Shown: positions 15,564-22,793 of the stretch, one piece after another
Numbering within the stretch: position 1 is the first letter of the stretch
Layout of the letters: the number at the start of each line of letters is the position of its first letter
From: Vicinamibacterales bacterium
GTDB taxonomy: Bacteria; Acidobacteriota; Vicinamibacteria; Vicinamibacterales; UBA2999
NCBI GenBank assembly: GCA_041659285.1
Contig: JBAZYO010000003.1
Span: 1 to 64,000, forward strand
DNA length: 64,000 bases
Reading direction: 5' to 3'
The notes under the pieces: model-generated
What the model was told of the DNA's origin: nothing
Seen by the model: the letters and a program-made list of their open reading frames with translations, nothing else
Database searches by the model: none
Position numbers and translations under genes: made by a program

Positions 15564-17177
15564 ATGCGCCGTGCGATTTTGAGTGTTTCTGACAAGAGTG
15601 GGCTGGTGCCGTTCGGGCGGGCGCTGGCGGAACGTGGCTTCGAGCTGGTGTCCACCGGGGGCACCGCCAAGGCGCTGGCCGACGCCGGCCTGCCGGTGGT
15701 CAACGTGAGCGACGTCACCGGCTTTCCCGAGATGATGGATGGCCGCGTCAAGACGCTCCATCCAAAGATTCACGGCGGCATCCTGGCGCGCCGGCACCAT
15801 CCCGAAGACCTCCAGCTGGCCGCGGAACATGGCATCGGCCTGGTGGACCTGGTCGTGGTCAACCTCTATCCCTTCGTCGAGACCGCGGCGAAGCCCGGCA
15901 TCCACTTCGACGACCTGATCGAGCAGATCGACATCGGCGGCCCGAGCCTGGTGCGCGCGGCGGCCAAGAATTTCCGCGACGTGCTGATCGTGGTGTCGCC
16001 GAAGGATTACGACGAGGTGATCGCCGAGCTCGATCGTGCCGGCGGGCCGTCGGTGGAGTTCCGGTTCGACCTGGCGCGGCGCGCGTTCGCGCACACCGGC
16101 AGCTACGACACCGCCATTGCCGGCACGCTCGATGAGGTCAGCGTGCACGGTGAGCAGTTCGCGCGGGGGCCTGCTGCCGGAGGGCCCGCTCCGGCCGCCG
16201 CGTTCGCGCCGGATGAGTTGACCGTGTCCGCGCACAAGCTGCGCGACCTCCGCTACGGTGAGAACCCGCACCAGCCGGCGGCGTGGTACGCGCTCGAGCC
16301 GGCGTCGGGCCTCGGCGCGCCCGCCGTGCTGCAGGGCAAGGAGCTCTCGTTCACCAACCTCCTCGACCTCGACGCCGCCGCCCGCATCGTGCTCGAGTTC
16401 GACGAGCCGGCGGCCGCGGTGATCAAGCACACCAATCCCTGCGGCGTGGCGACGGGCGCCAACGCCGCGGAGGCCTACGTCCGCGCCCGCGAAGCCGATC
16501 CGCTGGCCGCGTTCGGCGGCATCATCGGCCTCAACCGGCCGATCGATGAAGCGACCGCGAGGGCCATTGTCTCCACCTTCATCGAAGCCGTGGTGGCGCC
16601 GTCGGTGGATGAGGCGGCGAAGCCGATTCTCGCCACCAAGGCGAACCTGCGGGTGCTGGAGGCCGACTTCACGACCCTTGGTGGGAGCGAGTATCGATCC
16701 ATTCTCGGCGCCCTGCTCGTGCAGCAGCGCGACCAGGTGCTCGAAGCGCACATGCCGTGGCCGTCGGAGGTGTTGAAGGTCGTGACCAGGCGCCAGCCCA
16801 CCGCTGAAGAGTGGCAGGCGCTGCGCTTTGCCTGGCGGGTGATGGCGCACGTGAAGTCGAACACCGTGATCTTCACCGATGCCGTCCGCACGCTCGCGAT
16901 CGGCGCCGGCCAGATGAGCCGCGTCGATGCGGTCAAGGTGGCGACCATGAAGGCCGCGGGATGGAAGTCCAGCGATGTGGCGATGATTCTCAAGGGATCG
17001 GTGGCCGCGTCGGATGCGTTCTTCCCGTTCCGGGATGGTCTTGACGCCGTTGCCGCCGCCGGCGCCACCGCGGTGGTGCAGCCTGGCGGATCGGTGAAGG
17101 ATGCGGAAGTCATCGCGGCCGCCGACGAGCACGGGCTGGCGATGGTGTTCACGGGACGCCGGCACTTCAGGCACTAG
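15564..17177 (+). CDS. purH: Bifunctional AICAR formyltransferase / IMP cyclohydrolase
   Basis: Last two steps of purine synthesis to IMP. The 537-aa product has the MGS-like cyclohydrolase domain (ILSVSDKSGL, STGGTAKAL, MMDGRVKTLHPKIHGGILAR) and the transformylase domain (LRYGENPHQ, KELSFTNLLDLDAA, IKHTNPCGVA, ending MVFTGRRHFRH). The start at 15564 follows GGGGGCTGAGG; upstream in-frame codons would add about 36 non-conserved residues. The last about 99 bp of coding sequence and about 17 bp beyond (17079-17194) recur at 20386-20508 with about 89% identity, bracketing the integron. Confidence 0.96.
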   Translation: MRRAILSVSDKSGLVPFGRALAERGFELVSTGGTAKALADAGLPVVNVSDVTGFPEMMDGRVKTLHPKIHGGILARRHHPEDLQLAAEHGIGLVDLVVVNLYPFVETAAKPGIHFDDLIEQIDIGGPSLVRAAAKNFRDVLIVVSPKDYDEVIAELDRAGGPSVEFRFDLARRAFAHTGSYDTAIAGTLDEVSVHGEQFARGPAAGGPAPAAAFAPDELTVSAHKLRDLRYGENPHQPAAWYALEPASGLGAPAVLQGKELSFTNLLDLDAAARIVLEFDEPAAAVIKHTNPCGVATGANAAEAYVRAREADPLAAFGGIIGLNRPIDEATARAIVSTFIEAVVAPSVDEAAKPILATKANLRVLEADFTTLGGSEYRSILGALLVQQRDQVLEAHMPWPSEVLKVVTRRQPTAEEWQALRFAWRVMAHVKSNTVIFTDAVRTLAIGAGQMSRVDAVKVATMKAAGWKSSDVAMILKGSVAASDAFFPFRDGLDAVAAAGATAVVQPGGSVKDAEVIAAADEHGLAMVFTGRRHFRH

Positions 17178-17217
17178 CACCGTTTGAGGCGTGGGGCCTG
17201 CGGCTCGAGGGTCAGGG

Positions 17218-17541
17218 CTACGCCCAGTCGTCTTCGTCGAGGACGTGGCGGTCGGCGAGCTTGAGGTCGTGGGCGCGGACGAAGCCGATCTTCTTCGTGC
17301 GTGCGTCGGAGCGCAGGACCCACGCGATGTCTTCCAAGTCGTAGAGGGAGGGCAGCGACCGATCTGAATAGCCGGTACAGGAAGCGACCGAAAAGCGGAT
17401 TTCGTCGCGAACGAGCCGCTTGCCGCACGAGATGATTTCGTCGGTCAGGCGGGCTCCGCGGATGATCGTGGCCGAGCGGCAGGTCGAGCAGAGCGAGGCG
17501 TGTCCGTCTGAAACGGTGCCTCCGTGAATCTTCAAGCGCAT
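17218..17541 (-). CDS. Small Cys-containing hypothetical protein, 107 aa
   Basis: Family not recognised. The N-terminal half contains Cys-x2-Cys (LCSTCRSATIIRG) and two later Cys (ISCGKRL, VASCTGYSD), compatible with a small zinc-binding fold. The C-terminal half is acidic and ends DEDDWA. A ribosome-binding site (GGAGGG) lies upstream of its ATG. It is the first gene inside the purH-repeat boundaries and faces away from the integrase, so it may be cargo of the element or an older neighbour of purH. Confidence 0.65.
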   Translation of the reverse strand: MRLKIHGGTVSDGHASLCSTCRSATIIRGARLTDEIISCGKRLVRDEIRFSVASCTGYSDRSLPSLYDLEDIAWVLRSDARTKKIGFVRAHDLKLADRHVLDEDDWA

Positions 17542-17614
17542 GTCGAAGCCCTCCTAGGCTAGCTGGTTCATTTGGACCTCCCTTCAGGACGGTGTCGGAT
17601 GTGTGTCATGGCGA

Positions 17615-17683
17615 CGACGTTGCCATCGTCGTCGACGGCTTGTCAAGTCGTCTTGCACCTCGCGCGCGACGATGGCATCGTCG
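17615..17683. repeat. Pair of CGACG-TGGCATCGTCG palindromes upstream of intI
   Basis: CGACGATGGCATCGTCG at 17667-17683 is a palindrome (8-bp arms, one-base centre). An imperfect copy, CGACGTTGCCATCGTCG, lies at 17615-17631, 52 bp upstream. Both fall in the 157-bp gap between the divergent 17541 and 17699 genes, so they could be operators for either promoter or integrase-binding sites. The more downstream copy ends 15 bp before the integrase ATG. Confidence 0.55.
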
Positions 17684-17698
17684 TCGTGGGGTGATGTG

Positions 17699-18679
17699 AT
17701 GGCGCACGAGGTTGTCGCGGGCAAGCCGCGGTTGTTGGAGCGCGTGAGCGAGGCGATTCGGGCGCGTCACTACAGCCGCCGGACGGAGGAGGCTTATGTC
17801 TTCTGGATCAAGAGATTCATTCTGTTTCACCACAAGAGGCACCCGTCCGAGATGGGGGCGCCCGAGGTGTCTGCGTTCCTTGGGTGGCTGGCGACAGACC
17901 GAAAGGTTGCGGCCTCCACGCAGAATCAGGCGCTGAGCGCCGTGCTGTTCATGTATCGAGATGTGTTGCGGATCGAGCTGGGTCATATCGAGCAGGTCCC
18001 ACGGGCGCGGGTTCCTGGGCGGGTGCCGGTGGTGCTGGGCCCGCAGGAGCTGCGGTTGGTGTTGGGTTGCCTGACGGGCGTACCGCGGCTGGTGGCGACG
18101 CTGCTATATGGCGCTGGCCTCAGGCTGCAGGAGTGCCTCGAACTGCGGGTCAAAGACATCGACTTCGAGCGTGGGGAAGTGACGGTCCGTCGTGGCAAGG
18201 GGCAGAAGGACCGGCGGGTCATGCTGCCTCAGGCCGCGCGGAAGGATCTGAGAGAGCATCTCGACGGTGTTCGCCGGCAGCATCACGCCGATCTTGCCGC
18301 CGGCCTGGGTCGGGTCGTGCTGCCCGAGGCGCTGGCGCGGAAGTTCCCGGGCGCACCCACGGAGTGGCGTTGGCAGTTCGTGTTTCCGGCCGGGCGCATT
18401 TGTCGTGACGTGCGATGGGGTGCGCCGTCGCGGTACCACATTCACGAGTCGGTGATTCAGCGGGCGGTGACGGCGGCGGCGAGGCTGGCTGGCGTGACCA
18501 AGCGGGTTGGCTGTCACACGTTTCGGCATTCGTTTGCCACCCACCTGCTCGAGGCGGGCTACGACATCCGGACGGTGCAGGAGTTGCCGGGGCACGCGGA
18601 TGTCAGCACGACGATGATGTACACGCACGTGCTGAATCGCGGTGGCCTGGGCGTGCGCAGCCCGCTTGATCGGCTGTGA
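17699..18679 (+). CDS. intI: Integron-type tyrosine recombinase
   Basis: Integrase that recombines attC and attI sites. The 326-aa product has the N-terminal SAM-like domain (IRARHYSRRTEEAYVFWIKR, AASTQNQALSAVLF) and a full catalytic set: Arg in GAGLRLQE, Lys in RRGKGQKDR, HTFRHSFATHLL, His in GHADVSTT and nucleophile Tyr in MMYTH. The IntI-specific insert between catalytic boxes is present (LARKFPGAPTEWRWQFVFPA, then RYHIHESVIQRA). XerC/D lack this insert. ATG 17699 is the best start. The frame is intact, so it is probably functional. An oddity is ELPGHADV where most IntI have ELLGHSDV. Confidence 0.93.
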   Translation: MAHEVVAGKPRLLERVSEAIRARHYSRRTEEAYVFWIKRFILFHHKRHPSEMGAPEVSAFLGWLATDRKVAASTQNQALSAVLFMYRDVLRIELGHIEQVPRARVPGRVPVVLGPQELRLVLGCLTGVPRLVATLLYGAGLRLQECLELRVKDIDFERGEVTVRRGKGQKDRRVMLPQAARKDLREHLDGVRRQHHADLAAGLGRVVLPEALARKFPGAPTEWRWQFVFPAGRICRDVRWGAPSRYHIHESVIQRAVTAAARLAGVTKRVGCHTFRHSFATHLLEAGYDIRTVQELPGHADVSTTMMYTHVLNRGGLGVRSPLDRL

Positions 18680-19052
18680 TGCCGTTCGCTGCAAGGAATC
18701 CGCTGGCTAAACCCGATCACGCTTGCGCCGGCGGTCGGTAACGAACGGCCCGTCAACGACTTCGCTCGAAATCGGTCAGGGCGCGTGCCGCGGTTAGCTG
18801 CGAAGTCATCGCAGCCAATCGAGTCTTTGCGGCCATTCCCGGGAATACCACGGAGGGATGGCGTGCTAAGACTATCCCCCGCAGTGAGATAGAAAGGGTA
18901 TGGCATTCAGAACGACTTGCGTTAGGCTGCGAGAGTACGCCAGCGGTCTACTGCAAGACTAGTTAGCCTGACTGAGCGAAGACCTCGACAATTCGACTTT
19001 TGATCTCCGGGATCTACAGGCGTAGACTGGGGTTACCTTTAGGTCCGACCCA
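18680..19052 (+). other. Non-coding region: probable attI site and cassette 1 promoter
   Basis: No credible gene in 373 bp. Core-like sites are GTTAGGC at 18921-18927, which fits GTTRRRY, GTTAGCC at 18962-18968 and GTTAGCT at 18791-18797. GCGGTTAGCTGCGA and GCGTTAGGCTGCGA are near-copies that could be integrase-binding repeats of an attI. The attC at 19561-19651 ends cassette 1, so its left junction should be one of these cores; 18921 is the best match. A sigma-70-like promoter, TTGATC (19000-19005), 17 nt, TAGACT (19023-19028), precedes the antitoxin ATG. Confidence 0.5.
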
Positions 19053-19250
19053 ATGACTACCAAAGACGCCGTTCGCGCGCTGCTCGATCGCTTACCGGAG
19101 AACTGCAGCCTGGACGACGTTCAATATCACCTCTACGTGCTCCAGGCCCTGGCTCGTGGCGAAGCCGATATCGCGGATGGCCGTGCGGTGCCGCACGAAC
19201 AAGTTGAAGCCGAGATGCGTCGCAAGTGGCTCCTCGGGAACGTCGGGTAA
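19053..19250 (+). CDS. Antitoxin-like protein of a cassette-borne toxin-antitoxin pair
   Basis: A 65-aa acidic helical protein (LLDRLPENCSLDDVQYHLYV … EMRRKWL) of the type that precedes RelE/ParE toxins, with the common organisation of a short helical N-terminal half and a toxin-wrapping C-terminus. It is the first gene of cassette 1 and overlaps the toxin gene by 25 bp. It has its own promoter (19000-19028), as usual for toxin-antitoxin cassettes that stabilise integron arrays. Family is inferred from size, context and pattern. Confidence 0.75.
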   Translation: MTTKDAVRALLDRLPENCSLDDVQYHLYVLQALARGEADIADGRAVPHEQVEAEMRRKWLLGNVG

Positions 19251-19546
19251 TCTGGGCCGAGTCGGCGCAACTTGCGCTCGACGAAGTAGTCGCGTACATC
19301 GCGGGCGATTCGCGCGAGAACGCTCTTCGAGTGCTTGAGAGCGCGCTCGAAGCAGCCAAGCATCTCTCGACATTGGCCGAGCGCGGCCGCGTGGTCCCTG
19401 AATTGAAGGACCCGGCCATTAGGGAAGTGTTCGTATTCCGCTATCGCCTGATGTACCACGTTGCGCCCGATCGCGTGGAAGTGAGGGCGTTTGTGCACGG
19501 TGCCCGTGACTTCGCTGATCTTCGGCGCAATCAAGATGCTCCATAG
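19226..19546 (+). CDS. RelE/ParE-family toxin
   Basis: A 106-aa basic protein with the RelE/ParE fold pattern: WAESAQLALDEVVAYIAGDS helix pair, ELKDPAIREVFVFRYRLMYHV beta strands and VEVRAFVHGARDF at the C-terminus. The pattern REVF-x-YR-x-MY is typical of ParE-like gyrase-targeting or ribosome-targeting toxins; which one cannot be told. GTG start 19226 lies inside the antitoxin gene. Together they fill cassette 1, ending just upstream of the first attC. Confidence 0.85.
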   Translation: MAPRERRVIWAESAQLALDEVVAYIAGDSRENALRVLESALEAAKHLSTLAERGRVVPELKDPAIREVFVFRYRLMYHVAPDRVEVRAFVHGARDFADLRRNQDAP

Positions 19547-19560
19547 CATCTTGCGACGCA

Positions 19561-19651
19561 GGCTAACACCGGCCTGGAGCCGACGGCGGTTGGTGGTGTT
19601 ACATTCTCAGCCGCGTCTGGGCCGCCGCGGCTCAGGCCGAGTACGTTAGAC
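19561..19651 (+). repeat. attC recombination site closing cassette 1
   Basis: R'' core GGCTAAC at 19561-19567 and R' core GTTAGAC at 19645-19651 (fits GTTRRRY) enclose a 91-bp imperfect palindrome. GGCCTGGAGCCGACGGCGG (19571-19589) pairs with the complement of CCGCCGCGGCTCAGGCC (19622-19638), leaving two unpaired bases on one strand. Those are the extrahelical bases that IntI recognises in the folded bottom strand. The length is within the usual 60-140 bp range. Confidence 0.85.
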
Positions 19652-19674
19652 CGCGCAATGAACACCGAGCACGA

Positions 19675-20016
19675 ATGCCGATTCCTAAACTTGAACAAGC
19701 GAGAGTGAACCGGCTTCTCGACGCGTTCTGCGAGAAGGTGCCGGTCGCGATCCGACATGAGCTGTCCTACGGCTACCGCGTCGAGCGCACCACCGTGCTG
19801 CTCCTCGAGCGCCGACCACATTTCCGTGACTCGTCGCGGAACACAGAGCTGACCATCGCGAAGTTCGTGTACAGTCCGAAGGTCGGTGGTTGGTCGCTCC
19901 GGTGGTCCGATCGCAACTCCAAGTGGCATCAGTACGATGGCTTCGAGAACCGGCCGCACTTCCGCGATCTCCTTCGCGAGGTCGAAGCCGATCCGACTGG
20001 CATTTTCTTTGGTTAG
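19675..20016 (+). CDS. DUF3024-family protein, integron cassette cargo
   Basis: The 113-aa product shows the pattern remembered for DUF3024: RHELSYGYRVERTTVLLLER, a central VYSPKVGGWSLRWSDRN and SKWHQYDGF near the C-terminus. The family is of unknown function and is seen in integron cassettes. The start is 24 bp after the attC core. Its stop overlaps a GTTAGCC word at 20012-20018 that resembles a cassette boundary, though no folded attC precedes it. Confidence 0.75.
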   Translation: MPIPKLEQARVNRLLDAFCEKVPVAIRHELSYGYRVERTTVLLLERRPHFRDSSRNTELTIAKFVYSPKVGGWSLRWSDRNSKWHQYDGFENRPHFRDLLREVEADPTGIFFG

Positions 20017-20036
20017 CCGAATGATGGGAGCTTCTC

Positions 20037-20300
20037 ATGCCTCTCCCCGATACTGTTGACGAACAGAAACTCGCCGAAGCAGCGCTGGCCATTCTCGGCC
20101 TGACCGCGCATCGATTCCACACCCAGACTCGAGCCTGGAAGGGCATGGACTGGGACCTGTTGGCGGTGTTGCACCAGCGGGGTTGGATCGAAGATCCCGT
20201 AGGCAAGGCCAAGTCGGTCGCGCTGACCGAAGAGGGCGAGCGGCTGACGCGCGAATTCCTCGATCGCCATTTCAGCCCGTCACCAAAGGCGCAGACGTGA
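20037..20300 (+). CDS. DUF6429-like small protein, integron cassette cargo
   Basis: An 87-aa protein with WKGMDWDLLAVLHQRGWIED and KAKSVALTEEGERLTREFL, a pattern remembered for DUF6429 (winged-helix-like, function unknown). GGGAG provides a ribosome-binding site before the ATG. It shares cassette 2 with the DUF3024 gene, 20 bp downstream of it, and is followed within 2 bp by the start of the second attC. Confidence 0.7.
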   Translation: MPLPDTVDEQKLAEAALAILGLTAHRFHTQTRAWKGMDWDLLAVLHQRGWIEDPVGKAKSVALTEEGERLTREFLDRHFSPSPKAQT

Positions 20301-20301
20301 G

Positions 20302-20385
20302 ACCTAACCCGCGGCTGCACCCGACGGCTGGGGAACCTCCCAGCGCCCGGTGTATGAGGGTGCGCTGCGGCTCAGCGCGCAACGT
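20302..20385 (+). repeat. Second attC site, right core incomplete
   Basis: R''-like core ACCTAAC at 20302-20308 is followed by CGCGGCTGCACCCGACGGC. The right half, GCTGCGGCTCAGCGCGCAAC, is its approximate complement with bulges. The expected GTTRRRY is truncated to GT at 20384-20385, and the purH fragment starts at the next base. The element-chromosome junction therefore falls within one base of the G^TT cut point of the integrase. Confidence 0.65.
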
Positions 20386-20508
20386 CAGCCGGGCGGGTCG
20401 GTGAGAGATGCGGAAGTAATCGCGGCCGCCGACGAGCACGGGCTCGCGATGGTCTTCACGGGACGCCGGCACTTCCGCCACTGAGGCGGGACGGCGTTCG
20501 AGGTGTGG
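20386..20508 (+). pseudogene. Detached purH 3' end (33 codons plus downstream flank)
   Basis: Positions 20386-20484 align without gaps to 17079-17177 of purH: 88 of 99 bases agree and the encoded tail QPGGSV-(K/R)-DAEVIAAADEHG…FTGRRHFRH is identical except one Lys/Arg. Similarity continues past the stop: CGTTTGAGGCGTGG (17181-17194) versus CGTTCGAGGTGTGG (20495-20508), offset by a 7-bp indel. It has no start and no upstream purH sequence. It is read either as the displaced original 3' end or as a captured fragment. Confidence 0.9.
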
Positions 20509-20509
20509 C

Positions 20510-21052
20510 GTGCATGTGATCGATCGTCGAGGCTTCCTCGCGCTCTCCGCCGGGTGGCCGTTGGCCTCCGCGGTGGGCGCGCAAACGCCCGCGGACCGCG
20601 GCGCCGTGCGCGTGGCGGCGGGCACCGACCGGCTGGGCGCCCCCAAGGGGCTGGGCATCAGCACCATCGACTTCAAGGTGACCGGCGCCGACAGCCACGG
20701 CGGCGTGCTGGTGATCGAGAACACCAACCGCGCCAAGGGCGGACCGGCGCGCCACCGGCACCTCGAGCAAGACGAGCTGTTCTATGTGATCGAGGGTGAG
20801 TATCAGGTGGAGGTGGGACGCGATCGTTTCACGCTCGCGCCTGGTGACTCGTTGCTGGCGCCGCGGCAGGTCCCGCACGTGTGGGCGTACACCGGCAGCG
20901 GCATGGGCCGGCTGCTGATCACGTTTACGCCGCCGGGCCGGATGGAAGCGTTCTTCCAGGCCGTGGCCAAGACCAACAACATGCCGCCGCAGGATCCCGC
21001 GTTCTGGCGGGCGCACGGCATGGAACTGCTCGGGCCGCCGCTGGCGGTGTGA
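20510..21052 (+). CDS. Exported cupin-domain protein
   Basis: The 180-aa product begins with a Tat/Sec-like leader (DRRGFLALSAG, then a hydrophobic run to about residue 25). It has a single cupin barrel: ARHRHLEQDELFYVIEGEY with the His/His/Glu metal set and LAPGDSLLAPRQVPHVW with the second-motif His. GTG start; a second GTG lies two codons later. Substrate unknown. It starts immediately after the detached purH end, so it was probably the ancestral neighbour of purH. Confidence 0.8.
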   Translation: MHVIDRRGFLALSAGWPLASAVGAQTPADRGAVRVAAGTDRLGAPKGLGISTIDFKVTGADSHGGVLVIENTNRAKGGPARHRHLEQDELFYVIEGEYQVEVGRDRFTLAPGDSLLAPRQVPHVWAYTGSGMGRLLITFTPPGRMEAFFQAVAKTNNMPPQDPAFWRAHGMELLGPPLAV

Positions 21053-21093
21053 GCGTCAGCGGTGCGGAGTGGAACAGTAGATTTTGGAAAGTC

Positions 21094-21615
21094 ATGCCGA
21101 GCTGTCGTGATTTCTTGACGGCCTCGCTGTTCGCCCTCCTCGTTGTTCCAAGCGGCTTGGATGGTGAGGCACCGCAGAAGCAGCCGCCGGCGCCGAGGGC
21201 GGTGTCGGGTGAGGTTCGCGCCGCCTGCGATGCGGCATACGCCATTGCTTCGAAGACACCCGGCGTCTCGGTCCAGCGACGCACAGGAACCTTCCGCGAC
21301 GAGACGATTCGCGAGCCGGTCTTCGGCTGCGGATTAGCGATGTCTGGTTCTTTCGCTCGGGCAAGGGCGAGTGGCGACGCGGCGGTGCGCCTGCGCCAGG
21401 ACTTTCAGACTCGAGGGTGGCAGGAGATGGCGGCGTACAGCGCTGACGGCACGGACGGGACGTCGTTCGCGTTTCGCAAGGCGGGAGTGGCGTGTCTGGT
21501 TCGGGGTACGTGGGACGGCGGGGCCGCCGGCGACCCCAGGAGCCCCGCCGAGGATTGGTACAAGGTTGCGGTGTTTTGTGCGAGTCCAGAATTCCCGGAG
21601 AACAGGTCGTTGTGA
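21094..21615 (+). CDS. Secreted hypothetical protein, 173 aa
   Basis: Family not recognised. ATG 21094 opens a typical signal peptide (LTASLFALLVVPSG) followed by a Pro/Gln-rich linker. The mature part has two Cys in the first half (RAACDAAYA, FGCGLAM) and two later (VACLVRG, VFCASPE), which could form disulfides in the periplasm. It is about 40 bp downstream of the cupin gene on the same strand; no clear function follows from context. Confidence 0.65.
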   Translation: MPSCRDFLTASLFALLVVPSGLDGEAPQKQPPAPRAVSGEVRAACDAAYAIASKTPGVSVQRRTGTFRDETIREPVFGCGLAMSGSFARARASGDAAVRLRQDFQTRGWQEMAAYSADGTDGTSFAFRKAGVACLVRGTWDGGAAGDPRSPAEDWYKVAVFCASPEFPENRSL

Positions 21616-21777
21616 GCGTACGGGTCACTCATGCTTGACCCGCTCGTCACTGCCGTAGGGATCGGTCTGCTTGGGTCCGTGGTGGCCGGCCCTGCGGTGG
21701 CATTCTCACCTCTGGCCGGATGGTTTAGACTCCCTTGTCGGACGGACACGACCAGCTCCACTTCGATAGGAGAATCC

Positions 21778-22713
21778 ATGCGTCATTGGCTCGCTCTCGT
21801 AGTCGTCGTGACTGCGTGCATTCCGGCCCAGGCCGGCGCGCAGACCAACCCTCTGTGGTCCGAGCAGAAGGTCAAGAACTTCTTGCCCCACATGACCTCG
21901 CCGGAAGTGCGAGACCTCTTGAGTCGCACCGATATGGTGCTGATTCCCATGCCCGCCCTGGAGCAGCACGGCCTCCACGGACCCATCGGAACGGATTACT
22001 ACTCCGGGATCGAGCAATCGAAGCTGATCGCGCAGCGGACGGACGTCCTGGTGGCGCCAGTTGTGTTTGCCGGCCAGTCGCCTTACCACCTGGAATTCCC
22101 AGGGAGCATTGCCCTGTCAGCGGGGACCCTCCAGCAGGTGTACTTCGAGGCGGCGCAGAGCCTGATCAATCAGGGATTCCGGCGCATCCTCTTGTTTGCC
22201 AGCCACGCCGGCAACCAGTACATCGCGAGTTACGTGGCGGATCGAATCAATCAGGAAACGCGCGCGGTTGCCGTGAACCTGGCCGATGGCGTCACCGCGA
22301 TGCGTGACCAGCCGGTTGGCCGCCAATCGACGGCGAATCAGCCTGTGCCGTTCGACCGCCATGGCGGCGTGGGGGAAACCTCGGGTGCGCTGTATCTGTT
22401 TCCGACTCTCGTGCAGATGGACAAGGCAGAGCGGGCCACGTTGAGCGTGCCGCCGGCGCTGGCGTCGTTGCCACCACTGGTCGCGACCGGAGATCGCGCC
22501 GCGACGCTGGTGTTCCTGGCCGAAGCACTCAAGCCGAAAGCCACAGGGAAGGGAACGTCGACCGCTGAAATGTCAACAACCGGTGCGTGGAGTGAACGCG
22601 ACCCCCGCGAGGCCACGGCGGAACAAGGCAAACGCGCGACCGATGCGTTCGTCGATGCGGCGGTCCGCTTCATTGATCGTTGGAAGCAATTGCGGCCGTT
22701 GCAGCGGCCATAG
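21778..22713 (+). CDS. Secreted creatininase-family amidohydrolase
   Basis: The 311-aa product has a signal peptide (WLALVVVVTACIPAQAGA) and a creatininase fold: metal ligands in PALEQHGLHGPIGTDYYSG (Glu, His, Asp), SHAGNQYI, and a late HGGVGETS loop with a further metal-binding Glu. Creatininases cleave small cyclic amides; this exported branch is uncharacterised. ATG 21778 has a strong ATAGGAG ribosome-binding site; in-frame sequence further upstream lacks family similarity. The frame stays open after the TAG for 22 codons (ending FVEVGQKD), possibly a remnant. Confidence 0.85.
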   Translation: MRHWLALVVVVTACIPAQAGAQTNPLWSEQKVKNFLPHMTSPEVRDLLSRTDMVLIPMPALEQHGLHGPIGTDYYSGIEQSKLIAQRTDVLVAPVVFAGQSPYHLEFPGSIALSAGTLQQVYFEAAQSLINQGFRRILLFASHAGNQYIASYVADRINQETRAVAVNLADGVTAMRDQPVGRQSTANQPVPFDRHGGVGETSGALYLFPTLVQMDKAERATLSVPPALASLPPLVATGDRAATLVFLAEALKPKATGKGTSTAEMSTTGAWSERDPREATAEQGKRATDAFVDAAVRFIDRWKQLRPLQRP

Positions 22714-22793
22714 CGCCGCTCTGAAGCGGGCGCGCTGAATCACTACAAGCTGGCCGCGTTCGTCGAGGTGGGGCAGAAGGATTAGGTAATGGC

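Larger units (their letters stand above)
17178..20385 (+). mobile_element. Chromosomal integron bracketed by purH 3'-end direct repeats
   Basis: About 3.2 kb between the intact purH and a second, truncated copy of its 3' end. It holds a minus-strand small gene, an integron-type integrase, a probable attI region, cassette 1 (toxin-antitoxin, ending in attC at 19561-19651) and cassette 2 (DUF3024 and DUF6429, ending in attC from 20302). Integrase and cassettes are read in the same direction, unlike the divergent layout of class 1 integrons. The bracketing repeat differs almost only at synonymous sites, as expected if the present purH 3' end came with the element from a related genome. Confidence 0.75.

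Noticed and set aside
18705..18797. Possible third attC (GGCTAAA … GTTAGCT)
   Set aside because: The two halves do not form a convincing palindrome and the left core departs from RYYYAAC, so I keep it only as part of the candidate attI region.
18559..18906. Minus-strand 115-aa frame overlapping the intI 3' end
   Set aside because: It overlaps the catalytic end of the integrase, has no recognisable motif and no ribosome-binding site; the region is better explained as attI plus promoter.
21631..21777. Upstream extension of the creatininase gene to an ATG at 21631
   Set aside because: The downstream ATG at 21778 has a strong ribosome-binding site and begins a signal peptide. The extension would bury the signal peptide and shows no family similarity.
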